From contig CM077666.1 in assembly GCA_039707655.1 (NCBI GenBank), positions 284,197,166 to 284,261,165 of the forward strand: DNA of 64,000 nt. The letters run 5' to 3'. The DNA comes from Elymus sibiricus. Lineage: Eukaryota; Streptophyta; Magnoliopsida; Poales; Poaceae. The first letter of the stretch is position 1. The number at the start of each line of letters is the position of its first letter. This document shows, one piece after another, positions 51,802-63,390 of this stretch. A model generated the notes under the pieces. It had not been told where the DNA came from. It ran no database searches and saw only the letters and a program-made list of their open reading frames with translations. The translations under genes and the position numbers were made by a program.

Positions 51802-52906
51802 ATGGGTGGATCGTCGGCTCCAAAGGGGGTAAGTAGCATAAACCCCTCCCCTGTTAGGTCGTTAGGTCGATTTCGCCATTGCTTATCGCACCATCAGTGT
51901 CGCCATTAGGTCGTATGGACGAACAGATGAGGCTGGTTGTTCATGCAGCAGCACTCATAGCTGTGATTCAAACGTGGGCCATGTTGGTCCACAAGTGAGT
52001 TGTTTGTCGGAGTGATAGGCCTGTCATCCGTTATGGTCCAACGTTAATCCGAGTTAGGGAGAGGATGGTGAATCTGAACTACATCTAAAACTGCAACGAC
52101 GTAGAGGCTGTGAACATGCTTCGAATGCGAACACCACCTTTTGCCAAGCTTGTGGACATGTTTAGGACTATGGACTGCTAGAAGATAGCATCCACACCTC
52201 TGCGCAAGAGCAAGTTGTCATGTTCCTTCATGTTGTTGGTTATAATTAGAGGTTCAGAGTGATTCACAACTCGTTCAGGATATCCATGGAGACAATTTCC
52301 AGGTATTTCAAGCAAGTTTTGTATGCTATTGGGGAGCTCAGATGAGAGATGATCAAGGCACCAACTGGGCATACTCCTAACAAGATTCACACGAGCCGAA
52401 GATGGTATCTGTATTTTAAGGTGATTACTACTCGTAGTTCATGCCATAACATGCATGTAATGTTGTCATACAACCATAACAACATGTTTTCGTGCCATCA
52501 CAAGATTGTATCGGCGCAATAGATGTTACTCATGTGACTGCTAGAGTCCCGAGGTCACAGGCTGCAGCATACAGGGGTAGAAGCACTACACAAGTCAGAA
52601 TGTGCCGGTTGTTGTTGACTCCGATCTGAAGTTCACATATGTGTTAGCTAGCTGGGAAGGATTAGCCCATGATGCCAACATTCTTGCTGACAGCATGGCT
52701 TGACCTGATGGCATAAGTATCCCCGATGGTAAGCTCTACCTAGGAGATGCTGGATATGCATGTCAACCTGGTGCTCTTCCACCCTCTAGGAAACCAGGTA
52801 CGATCTAAACAAGTTCTCTTCTAGGAACTATCCCAGGATTGCACATGAATTGTTTGATCTCAGGCACTCTAGGCTTAGAGTTACGGTTGAGAGGGCATTT
52901 GGAGCT
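51802..52906 (+). pseudogene. PIF/Harbinger transposase, 5' part (decayed)
   Basis: A short first exon at 51802-51828 (MGGSSAPKG, GT donor after it) is followed by sequence with many stops. Pieces such as VNMLRMRTPPFAKLVDMFR, CIGAIDVTHVTARVP (first catalytic D), LAHDANILADS and YLGDAGYACQPG mark a DDE transposase of the Harbinger/ALP1 group. Stops at several places and frameshifts make it non-functional. It is cut at RAFGA by a solo LTR. Confidence 0.82.
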
Positions 52907-55657
52907 TGAAAGAACATGCGCTGCCCCCATGTTTGGTTTTGGTAATTGATGACAATCCCTATGGACTAATGGTTGCCTTGAGTTATATTTGAAGGGTTTG
53001 TCCATAGGCATTGCTTGAAGACCATTTGTTGGTTTCAAGGTTATTAGAAGAAGAATATGTGTTGACCAAGGTGCTATTCAAGGATTTATCCAAAGATTGG
53101 TCATGTGAGTGTTGAGCCTATTGCAAGCATGTCTTGAAGAAGAAGATTGTGTGAACATTCATTTTTACCTTCAAGACATCATCCTAATGAAGAGAGTTGG
53201 AAAGATTCAAGGTTGATCAAGAATAAGTACAACGAGTGATTCAAGTTGATCAACACACAAGGCGTAGAAGATGTACCGAGAGGGATCAAGTGATCCCATG
53301 GTATGGTAAGCATTGTCCAGTACGCTTTGTGTACTAACCCATTGTCTACGTGAGAGTTCTATGTGGGGTTAGGTATGTTTCCATGGGCTTGCGTCAAGAG
53401 GAAGATCTCATTCAACCCATGGAGGATGACATCAAGTGGTGATCGTCATCAAGTTTGCGGTGTGCAAGATCAAGAGGTGCATCACGAAGAGATCAAGAGC
53501 TTGAAGCTTGCCGTCCATTGTGGTGACAATGGACTTGTGAAGATGTGCCGAAGAGTGGCTCACCCATAGTGGAGTATGGCGGAGCAATCAACTAGTCTTC
53601 ATCTAGCCGGCGCAATCAAGAAAGGTGGTCCAACTTGAGGAGGTCAAGATCGTCATCATCTAGCTCAAGTGGACTATGCGCAAGGCAAAGGTTTGCCCTT
53701 GATAGGTTTTCTATTTAACCGGTCTCATGGTGGTAGTTGGGAGACCGGGTTATAGGATCGATAGCCGTACTATCAAGGGGGGCTCTCAAGTGAGTAGCTT
53801 GATCATTTCGTTCGTAGAGAGCTCAAACCATTGCATCCTTGCATCATCTTTCTTGGTTCTTGTTTGGTGTTTCTCTTTGTGAGTTTTTGAGCTTGTGGTC
53901 ATCTTCATGACAAGCTCGAGTTCATCGAAAACGGAGTTCATATATGCATCTTCTATGATGTTTTCGATGTTGGAGTTTATGCCGGTTCTTCATTCATAGA
54001 GGTTTCGCTGTTGGATAGTATTTGTCGTCATCTATCCAATAAGCTTGAGTTTGCTCAATTTGGAGCTCATTTGCAGAAGTTATGGTTTTATTTGTATCCT
54101 CTGTTTTCTGTGGATTTTCAGTGGCATGCAAGCGGTAGTACCGCTGGTGCCCACGGTAGTACCGCTGGGTACTTCCGTGGCACTGCCGCTTGGGGTTTCC
54201 CCGAGCGTGCAACTCTCTGTTGCCAGTTTGCCATTCACGGTAGTTGCACGGTAGTACCGCCCTTACTACCGCCGCCACTACCGCTTGCGGGGTTTCCTCA
54301 GTGCACGCTTCTGTTTCCATTTTCCCTTAAGCGGTAGTAGAGCGGTACTAGGACGATAGTACCGCTTCGCACGGTACTGCCGCCCTGGCTGCCTCTACTA
54401 CTGCTGCCTCTCCTGGTCTAAACCCCCTAAGCGGTAGTACCGCCAGGGGCAGCGGTAGTACCGCTCCGGCGGCACTACCGTGGTACACTTAGTGTGTTTC
54501 AGGCCAGTGTTTGGTTGTACCGCTCCGAGGAGCGGTAGTACCGCTTGGCTGCGGGCAGAGGGCAGAAAACGGTTGGATTTTTCCCCTCCTATAAAAGGGG
54601 GTCTTCTTCCCCATTGGACCTAATCCTTCTAGCTCGTGTTCTTCCCCCATTGTTGACCTTCTTCGAGCTTGCTATCTCTCAATCCCTCCAATGATTCTTG
54701 CTAGTTCTTGAGGGAAAAGAGAGAGGAGATCTAGATCTACGTTTCCACCAATCACTTTCTCCTCTATGTGAGGGGAACCCCTTGGATCTAGATCTTGGAG
54801 TTCTTGGTGTTCTCCTTCTTGTTCTTCCTCTCATTTTCCTCCATAGCTTTCGTTGCTTTGGTGGGATTTGAGAGTGAGGGACTTGGGCACTCCGTGTGCC
54901 CTTGCCATTGCATTTGGTGCATCGGTTTGAGTTCTCCACGGTGATACGTGGTAGTGAAGTTTGAGAAGCTTATTACTCTTGGGTGTTTGAGCACCCTAGA
55001 GCTTGTTCCTCTTGGGTGCTTTGGCGCCCTAGACGATTGGTGGTGCCTCGGAGCTCAATCATTGTGGTGTAAAGCTCCGGGCAAGCGTCGGGGTCTCCAA
55101 TTAGGTTGTGGAGACCGCCCCGAGCAATTTGACGGGTACCGGTGACCGCCCCCAAGGGTTGCCAAAGTGTACGGGTTCGGTGACCGCCCCCAAGGGTTGC
55201 CATTTGTATGGGTTCGGTGACCGCCCTCAAGGGTCCCTTAGTGGAATCACGGCATCTTGCATTGTGCGAGGGCGTGAGGAGATTACGGTGGCCCTAGTGG
55301 CTTCTTGGGGAGCATTGTGCCTCCACACTGCTCCAAACGGAGATTAGCATCCGCAAGGGTGTGAACTTCGGGATACATCATCGTCTCCGCGTGCCTCGGT
55401 TATCTCTTACCCGAGCCCTTTACTTATGCACTTTACTTTGTGATAGCCATATTGTTTCTTGTTATATATCTTGCTATCACATAGTTGTATATCTTGCTTA
55501 GCATAAGTTGTTGGTGCACATAGGTGAGCCTAGTCGATTTAGGTTTTGTGCTTGTCAAATTAAACGCTAGTTTTATTCCGCATTTGTTCAAGCCTAAACC
55601 ATAATTATTTTAAAGCGCCTATTCACCCCCCCTCTAGGCGACATCCACGATCTTTCA
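52907..55657 (+). mobile_element. Solo LTR (2751 bp) inside the Harbinger gene
   Basis: It begins tgaaagaacatgcgctgccc and ends gacatccacgatctttca (TG...CA). It is flanked by a perfect 5-bp duplication, gagct (52902-52906 and 55658-55662). There is no pol sequence and no second LTR. Removing the insert and one gagct copy gives a continuous transposase frame across the site. Internal features are the gcggtagtaccgc hairpin array and three tandem 'ggttcggtgaccgccc' units at 55125-55230. The LTR family was not assigned. Confidence 0.82.
54120..54565. repeat. Hairpin-forming array of gcggtagtaccgc motifs
   Basis: More than ten copies of the near-palindrome gcggtagtaccgc or half versions (ggtagtaccgc, gcggtagta) are spaced irregularly through 450 bp of the solo LTR. 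Each copy can pair with itself and with its neighbours. Confidence 0.85.
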
Positions 55658-55662
55658 GAGCT

Positions 55663-55866
55663 CTAATGAACAAGTTTAAGATCCTGGATAAAAAACCATT
55701 CCACCCTTTCCCCACCCAGATTAGGCTTGTTCTTGCATGTTGCATTTTCCATAACTGGATCCTAGAATGGGGTTGTGATGAGCTTGTGCCGGATGTGGAA
55801 GATGTGACCCCTGATTATGTTGATAACTCCGGCCATGGTGTGGAGGCACGTGACAATGAGGCTTGA
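55663..55866 (+). pseudogene. PIF/Harbinger transposase, 3' part
   Basis: This continues the frame interrupted at 52906: LMNKFKILDKKPFHPFPTQI, CCIFHNWILEWGCDELVPD and a stop at 55864-55866. The HNW motif near the end is usual for this family, where the third catalytic acidic residue lies just upstream. Confidence 0.85.
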
Positions 55867-56339
55867 AAGGGCAAAATGTTGGAGTGGGTTGAGGCAATGT
55901 GGGTAAATAGAGGTAACACAATGATCTAATGAAGAAGAAGATGATGATAATGATGATGATGAGGATGGACTTCCCCCTAGTTCGGCATCGATGAACCTTT
56001 CCCTATTGAGGCATAAGACTATTAATTTGTACTGCAATTTGTTAGTAGTTAGGATGAGCTGTCATTTGTTTACTAGCTAGGACTGAAACAATCTTTATTT
56101 CATAGTGCGTATGTAGTGTAATGTGTGGCAAGGTCACCACTAGTAAGAAGGGGTGACCACAACATTGACCGCGCACAACCAAACGCCACATAGTGCATCA
56201 TCTCAGTCCAACGCATGCCACCAAATGCCAAGGGAAAATTGCTTCCCTAATGCAGCCAGCCTATATTCACTCAGCCAAGCCCAACACAGTCACAGATGCA
56301 AAATAGCTCAAAAGTGATGCAACCTACCAAACAGGACCC
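55867..56339. mobile_element. 3' end of the Harbinger element
   Basis: Non-coding tail running to ccaaacaggaccc at 56327-56339, the complement of the GGGTCCTGTTTGG terminus usual for grass Harbinger elements. The matching 5' terminus was not found upstream of 51802. Confidence 0.55.
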
Positions 56340-56919
56340 ATAAATCGCCAATTGATATGGTCCACGATGTCTATCATCACACGTCGATTGCCCAAGGTGG
56401 TGCTTCACTGCAGGAATGCCTAGCAGTGACGGGCACAAAAAGCCTAGCAGTGGCGAGCAAGGCTCTTAGGGGCGTCCGCCACTGACCTCCCACCACTGCT
56501 AACATGCCATCAGTGGTGGGCGCTCACCCGCCAGTGGTAGCGCATCAGCGGTGGCGGGCGCCTGTCATCGCCCGCCACAGGAATTTGATCTAGCAATGGC
56601 GGGCGCTTTGTTCCGCCCGCCACAGAATTTTGAGCCTGCCACTGGTAGTAAACCATGCCGAATTGATGCTATTGCGGCATATTGCACATGGATCGGATCA
56701 TCAGATTGCATGAGAAAGTATTAATTCTAATTTTAACATTGATCCACATACGCACGCACCACATTACAATGACGTCAGATTAATTAGAAGTAGTAGTAAA
56801 GCAAATATAACAAGTGCATTACAATAACAAGCATATGTCGCTCATCACCTAATTAATAGTTTGACGAGTTGTTTAGGAGTGAAATAAGTGTCGGGCGATG
56901 TTCAACACGTAGAGTGTTA

Positions 56920-57474
56920 CTAGAACCCGCACATACTACATGAATGACTAGTGGATGGAACGAACGGGGACCAGCGGACCGCTTGCTCTGGAATCGGAGA
57001 TTTGGCCTCTCGAAGAGCCCATTTAACTACCTCACCTGGCGTGGGTATGGTGGTTGGAATCAGACACGGCCAGATCCTCAACCTCTCATCCGGGGTCGCC
57101 TCCGTCAGGATGCACACCGCGAGGTCACTGAACCGCCTCTCTGCTATCTTCTCCATTGCTGGGAGAGAACACTGTGCCGTTGGAACACTTCTGACCCAAG
57201 CTAACATCACCTCCCTGAGGAGCTCTGCCCGATGCTTGTCCGACGTCCACCGCAGAGACCCCCTCCCACAATTCTTCTCGCGGTCCCATCTGTTATTTTT
57301 AGCACATAATAACATTCAAAATATATACGTATAGAAAAGATCACAAGGTACATATAAACATATGACACACGTACATATAAACTAGAGATCACAAGGTAAT
57401 TAATAGAGTAGTGCAAGGCAACAAGCATTGTGTCATGACCTCATTTAAAGTTTGACAAGTTTTTCGAAAGGAGC

Positions 57475-57542
<68 letters not shown>

Positions 57543-57768
57543 TTTAGCGATAACATCCGTCGGCATTTTGATGTTTAATTCTCAAATCCCGTTCTTCTTG
57601 CCTCTCTGCCTCGCAGTAGAACATCCCCTGATCCCTCACTACCGCGCGATTGATGATATTCGTGAGCACCCTTTGAAGGCGCTCATGCTCTGTCCAAAAG
57701 TGAGCTAGCTTAACTTCCTTCTCATTCTCTTCGGAGCATTTCTGCAACATTGAATGACTTCTCAAAAG
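56920..57768 (-). pseudogene. CACTA-internal coding remnant (unassigned)
   Basis: Two minus-strand open stretches (57315-56920 and 57765-57544) encode helical, charged sequence (EVMLAWVRSVPTAQCSLP, EENEKEVKLAHFWTEHERLQ). They are separated by an AT microsatellite. They lie downstream of the protease-like piece and could be its 3' exons. No domain recognised. Confidence 0.4.
57475..57540. repeat. (AT)n microsatellite
   Basis: 66 bp of nearly pure AT repeat with one 'gt' interruption at 57492-57493, inside the CACTA element. Confidence 0.97.
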
Positions 57769-58008
57769 TGGTCATGCGCGCACATAGTCATCCATGAGGA
57801 CCATGGCATAGTAGCCAGACATGTGCATGGTTTCGTCTTTCGATTGTTGCCGGCAACAGAAACTGGTGTGAAATTTGTAGTGCGAATACGACATGCTCTT
57901 ATTGTCGGACTTATGACACATCAAAAGAGCAGCATTGAGAACTTTCTTCAAATCGGTCCATGACTTGTTAGGGTCTCTCCTGGAATCAAAGAAATAAGCT
58001 TGGTCGTC

Positions 58009-58723
58009 TCAAGGCATTAGTGGGATGACGATCCAGTGTTCATTGCTGCGCAAAACAATTGAACAATGTAACATGAATGAGATTGACATCGAAGTAGTCA
58101 GGTATATGTGAAAGCATAAAGGAATGAAGAACTTACGTTTCGAAGTAAGGCACGATAAAGTTGTCCTTCTGCCGAGGACTATGAAGAATGGTCTGATGGA
58201 GGTAAGTCGCGATGTCGCACTGGCCTTTATCAGAATCCACATTGGCAAAATGCATGAAGTACGGATCAAGGAAGGCAACTTATTTATTCTGGAGTAAGGG
58301 ATTTGCAGCATGCCATAGCGACCAAAGCCTCATTAAGGACGGTCTGACTATGTCCACATAGAAAATATTGTCGTTGACCACAATCTCAAACCCGAGATAT
58401 ATTTTATCAGCAGGGTACATGTCGATAAATCCAAGACCGTCTATAACTTTGGCGGTGTAATACATCTCACCCTTTCTTGACCTAGCTACCACGTCTTTGT
58501 GTAGAAGCTGAGTTTCAATGTTGAGTGCACTCAACTTGTGTTGTGGTAACATTGGTTGATCGGGCTTAAACATTCGCCATATGCGCGAACTAGCTGAAAC
58601 ATTCACATCTTCTTTTGGTGCCTTATTGGCGGTAGGGTCATTGGCCGATTTCTTCTTTCTAGTTCTGCCCTTTTTAGGAGGCTTAGCGGCGGGGTCCATA
58701 GAAGATGGTTTTCCGGAATCCAT
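58009..58723 (-). pseudogene. Ulp1-like protease remnant of the CACTA element
   Basis: The minus-strand frame 58723-58280 starts MDSGKPSSMDPAAKPPKKGR, has a basic nuclear-type stretch, and continues SYTAKVIDGLGF-like protein sequence. A frame change leads into 58311-58009, which ends EHWIVIPLMP. The HW(I/V) motif holds the catalytic His of C48 (Ulp1/SENP) proteases that many plant CACTA and MULE elements carry. Frame changes are by intron or mutation, which I could not decide. Confidence 0.5.
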
Positions 58724-59108
58724 TTGTTGCGTTTGCTAAAATTTAGTGTGGCAATTATGAGTCATAAAGTACAAAAAACAAAATATGAAAGAAAAAATTC
58801 GACATGACCTTTGCTAAAAAGAAGACATAACGGGTGCGAGAAATTCGGCGAAACGGAAATGAATCGATGTTTCGCGAAAACATTGGCACTTATGTCAATA
58901 ACTGCGAGTAGAAGTCAACCCTACTAGAATCGATCTTATTTCTAAACTACTCGTATTAACTCTAAGCACAAATAACATTAAGACACAATACTCAAAATAA
59001 CCTACGTAAAATATCGATCAAATCTGTACTTATATTTACCCTAAACACAAATAACACCGAGAAACATGGGCATGCATTTCTAAACTACTTGTATTTACCC
59101 TAACACAA

Positions 59109-59266
59109 ATCTGAACATACCGGAGAGGTGGCGCGCTTGGCGTTCGAAGGCGGCGCGAGGCCTCCGATGTTGGCGGAGGAGGGCGAGATGGCGGCAGGGC
59201 TAGCCACCTTTGAGGAGCTCGGCGGCAACGACGATGAGATGCCTCCGGTGTTGGAGGAGGAGGCCA
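59109..59266 (-). pseudogene. Probable first exon of the CACTA-encoded protein
   Basis: The frame from the ATG at 59264-59266 reads MASSSNTGGISSSLPPSSSK, a Ser/Pro/Ala-rich leader, inside a GC-rich patch. Such low-complexity N-termini often open CACTA Ulp1-type ORFs. Joining to the exon at 58723 was not resolved. Confidence 0.4.
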
Positions 59267-59534
59267 TGGCTGCGACGGCGAGGAGGGCAGCGGCGCCGAG
59301 GAGGGGAGGGATTTGGGAGGCGTGGGCGCGCAGGGGGAAATGGGGTACGTTTTGGGTGCGAACCATTTTTGGGTGAAAATTGAACCGCCCGCGTACATGT
59401 GTGCAAAGGTAGTGACGGGCGCTACGTATGGCCCACCACCCGAAAGGGCTAAAGCGGTGGCGGGCGGGGCGTAGCGCCCGCCACTGCTAAGAAAAAACTA
59501 CGTCATCACCTTCCACACCATTAAACATACATTT

Positions 59535-60155
59535 TTTATATAATTTTAACATGAAGCCTTTTCTATGATTAGTACACAACATCTAGAGTCCCGTGCTCAA
59601 AATTTACCACTTTTTGAGTTGGTTTGCTATTTTTGCGGCCTTAAATGATTTTTCGACAACTCAAAAGGGCAAAAAGCTTTGGGCGTGCAAATGAGCTCGA
59701 AAAGGGATGAAATTTGGCATGGTGTCTTCATTGGACACCTATAGGGTGTGGTAAAAATTTGAGATCATTACGGCAGAAACTTGATGCACACCATGTACAA
59801 ACCGGACACTCTTCCACCAAGTGTAAGGGTTTCGAACGAAAACCGCCGCCTTACACACACAACTCATTTTTTTAAATCGTTTGAACTTCAAACTTTTTGC
59901 ACGATTAGTAGACACTATTGGAAGCCCCGTACTCAAAATTTGCAGCTTTTTTAGTTGGTTTGCTATTTACGCGACATTAATTGACTTTTCGGCAACTAAA
60001 AAGGCCAAAAAACTTTTGGCGTGCAAACGAACTCAGAAAGTGAAATTTGGCCTAGTCTTCATTGGACACCTGTAGGGTGTGGTAACAATTTGAGATTGTT
60101 ATGGCAAAAACTTGATGCACATCGTGTACAAACAGGACACTCTCCCCCGAAGTAG
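59535..60155. repeat. Tandem duplication of about 300 bp within the CACTA element
   Basis: Two diverged copies (about 59535-59835 and 59870-60155) share landmarks in the same order: gattagta.aca, actcaaaattt, gagttggtttgctatt, gcgtgcaaa.ga, tcttcattggacacct, tagggtgtggta and cttgatgcacac/atc. Confidence 0.85.
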
Positions 60156-60638
60156 CGGACAAACGAGCTATTCTAGGTTTAGTAAATATGATTTCCTTAG
60201 AAATTTTTGGGCCCCCTTCAAATTTGAGACTACTCTAGGTTTAGTACACATGATTACCCTGGTAATTTTTGGGGTAACATACGTGTGGCGGGCCTTTCCT
60301 AGTGCCCGCCACTGCTAACTTCTGGATATTTACAATTTATTTTTTGCGCGGGTCATCACAATTTACCTGTGGCGGGCGTACACATGGCCCGCCACTGATG
60401 CCTGCTAAATCAGTGGAGGGTATTTTCGCATGCCCGCCACTGCTCACTTTCATCACGCGGGCAAATTTGGGAGAGTTCACTTGGCGGGTGGTTTTTTCTG
60501 CCCTCCACTGCTGTGGTAATTCCAGTGGCGAGTGGATTTTGTTACCCGCCACTGTTACGTTTCCAAATTAGCAATGGCGGGTTCCTGTCCATGTCCGCCA
60601 CTAATTTGAGGCCACCTATAAGCCTTTTCCCAGTAATG

Positions 60639-61159
60639 CCTTTTAGAGGAATCAACCCGCTAATTTATTAGTGATAAATCAATATGTCAATTAGGCTACA
60701 AGCATGTACAATTCCAGCATGTAGACATGGGTGCACCAACGTGAACCAACAAAGCCATGCGCAAGAACTTGGATGTATGCATGCCTACATATATAGGCAC
60801 GGGTGCCTAAGGGCATGTGATTTTTTTCGTTGCAACGCACTGGCCTATTTGCTATTTATTAATTATTTAGTGACGTCGAACGTACCCCCAACAACGATGT
60901 CGAATGAATTGAAATAACAATGAGGTCCAAATGGTTTTATCTATAAAGATGGACATAAGCCTATTTTTATGAAACTTGTTATGAAGTTCAAATTTGTTGT
61001 TGACTATTTCTCTTGTAAGTTTCATGGTTTTGCTATTTGAAATTGGATGTTTCACACTTTATGTTCCTAGTCGAAAGGTAGGTGGAAGTATGCACTAGTG
61101 ATTACATTTACACGTTTAAACCTCATGCATGAGAACAATATAAAAAATGAATCATGTAG
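60639..61159. other. No gene seen
   Basis: AT-rich sequence between the CACTA right end and the LINE 3' end. Only short open frames. Confidence 0.5.
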
Positions 61160-63390
61160 GAGGACTGCACATTATATTAAGGAAGAGGAAGTTTACACGA
61201 CCAATTGATACAAAAACACTTTGCCTAGATCCAGAAGAAGAGCTTAACCTCTACTAATAGCAACACAAGTGGTGGGGATCAGGACGCCACCAACAAAACA
61301 CCTCCATAGGGAAAGGTGAAAACAAGGACATTCAAACATAGAAAAACTTAGTGGAGGATTGCTACTTGCGATAGGCGTTGGGATTTCCCCGAGGAGGAAG
61401 GGTGATGTAGTATAGTAGCAAATAGTATTTCCCTCAGTTAAGAACCAAGGTTTATCGAACCAATAGGAGATCATGCAAACGAACGTCAACAGTACCTGCA
61501 CACACACAAAACAAATGCTTGCACCCAACGCGAGAAACAGGGTTGTTAATCCCCTTGTACTCGCTAATTACAAGGATTAAGTCTTGTAGTGATAGATAGA
61601 TAAATATAAAACAAAATAAAAGATAATAAAATTGCAGTAAGGAATTTAGGGTTTTAGTAATATGAAGTGAATGGACCCGGGGGCCATAGCTTTCACTAGA
61701 GGAATCTCTCTCATGAGCATAGCAATGATGGATAAAATTACTGTTGGGCAATTGATAGAAAAGCGCATAGTTATGACGATATTCATGGCATGATCAATAT
61801 ATAGGCATTACATCCGAGATGTAGGCCGTTAATCTTACTAAATCTACTACTATTACTCCACCCCTCGACCGCTATCCAGCATGCATCTGGAGGTATTAAG
61901 TTCATAACAAACAGAGTAATGCTTGGAGCATGATGACATAGTGTAGACAAAGTAGAATCAATCAATATGATTATACCCCATCGTTTTACCCTTAGTAGCA
62001 ACAATACAAATACATGCCTCGCTACTCCTCCTGTCACAGAGTGAGGACATCGCAAGATTGAACCTACTACTATGCACCACTTCCTCTGAAGATCTAATCA
62101 TCAACTTGGCCAAAGAAAACTCATAGATTGGAAAGCATACATAGCTATAAAATCACACATAATAAAGTTCAGAAAAGACTAATTACTTTCAATGAATAAT
62201 CTGATCATAAACCCATAATTCATCGGATCCCAACCAACACACCGCAAAAAGATTACATCGAATCAATCTCCGAAGAGAACATTGTATTGAAGATCAAAGA
62301 GAGAGAGAGAGAGAGAGAGCCATCTAGCTATTGCTATGGACCCATAGGTCCTGTGGGAACTACTCACACATCATCATGGAGGCGGCAAGGTTGATGAAGA
62401 TGGCCTCCGTGATCAATTCCCCCTCCGGCAGAGTACCAACGGAGGCCTCTAGATGGATCATGGAAGAACAGAGGCTTGCCGAGGTGATAAAATTGTTTCG
62501 GTTCTCGCTATGGTGGTTTCTGGATTTATGGGAATTTATAGGCTTGGAATTAGGTCAAACGGAGCTATGAGGGGCCCACAAGCTCAGGTGGCGCGCCTCC
62601 CCTGGGGGCGCGCCGTGTGAGCTTGTGGCTCTCTCGTATATCTTCTGGCCTCCCCCCGAAGCTTCTAGGGTCTCTCCTGGTGCAGAAAAAATCACTGTAA
62701 AGTTTCATCATGCTTGGACTTTGTTTGGTATGGTTTTTCTGTGACACAAAGAAATAGGCAAAAAGAGAAACTGGCGCTGGGCACTGAGTTAATAGGTTAG
62801 TTCCCAAAAATGATATAAAATTGCATATAAAGCATACAAGATTGATAATATAATAGCATGAACCAATCAAAAAATTATAGATACGTTGGAGACGTATCAA
62901 GGATGAAACGACCTAAGCTAGCACCAGACCATTGGCTAGTATCCTCTTTGATTTTATCAACCTCTCTCAGGAGCGGCGTGTAGGCATTGTCAAAGACCGT
63001 TGCATTTCACCCCCTCCAAATGTTGCAAACAATTAGGGTCACCAGGGTGTTGAGGGATCTTCTTTTGGCACCCTGAACTCGGTCTCTTGCCTCCAACCAC
63101 CATTCCCGAAGAGAAATATGTGCTCACAGAATGACCTCGTGCAAGCTAGTCCATTGTAGCACCGCTCCCCAAATGATAGAGACGACGCTGCAGCTCATGA
63201 CCAAGTGATGTGTTGATTTTTGTTCGGCGTGAAAGAAACTACAAGCATCAATATAAGGGAAATATTGTTTGGCAAGTCTATCCGCAATCCAAACATGACC
63301 CCTTACGACCAACCAAAGGAATAACCTGCATTTCAGAAATGCCCAAGTCTTCCATATAGTACAGGTCGTCCTACATACAATAGTCCTCAT
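61160..63390 (-). pseudogene. LINE 3' fragment (zf-RVT end), split by a solo LTR
   Basis: The minus-strand frame 63390-63124 reads WKTWAFLKCRLFLWLVVRGH and CSFFHAEQKSTHHLVMSC.V...W, the zf-RVT region that follows the RT in plant LINEs (C..F..E...HHL...C). Further decayed sequence runs to about 62905, then a solo LTR interrupts it. The 3' tail resumes below 61355. The RT domain itself is not in the window at this place. Confidence 0.65.
61360..62899 (-). mobile_element. Solo LTR (1540 bp)
   Basis: Read on the minus strand it starts tgatacgtctccaacgtatc and ends gcaagtagca (TG...CA). A perfect 5-bp duplication, aggat, flanks it (61355-61359 and 62900-62904). No internal coding domain and no second LTR. 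A GA run lies at about 62299-62320. It resembles a very common Triticeae LTR family, which I did not name. Confidence 0.82.

Larger units (their letters stand above)
56406..60638 (-). mobile_element. CACTA transposon (4.2 kb)
   Basis: The left end cactgcaggaatgcctagca and right end complement cattactgggaaaaggct form imperfect CACTA-type TIRs. Flanking ctt/cct agree in two of three bases. Both ends are packed with subterminal repeats of 'gtggcgggc' / 'gcccgccac' in both orientations (56440-56650, 59400-59490, 60280-60605). Internal coding is on the minus strand and decayed. Confidence 0.75.
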
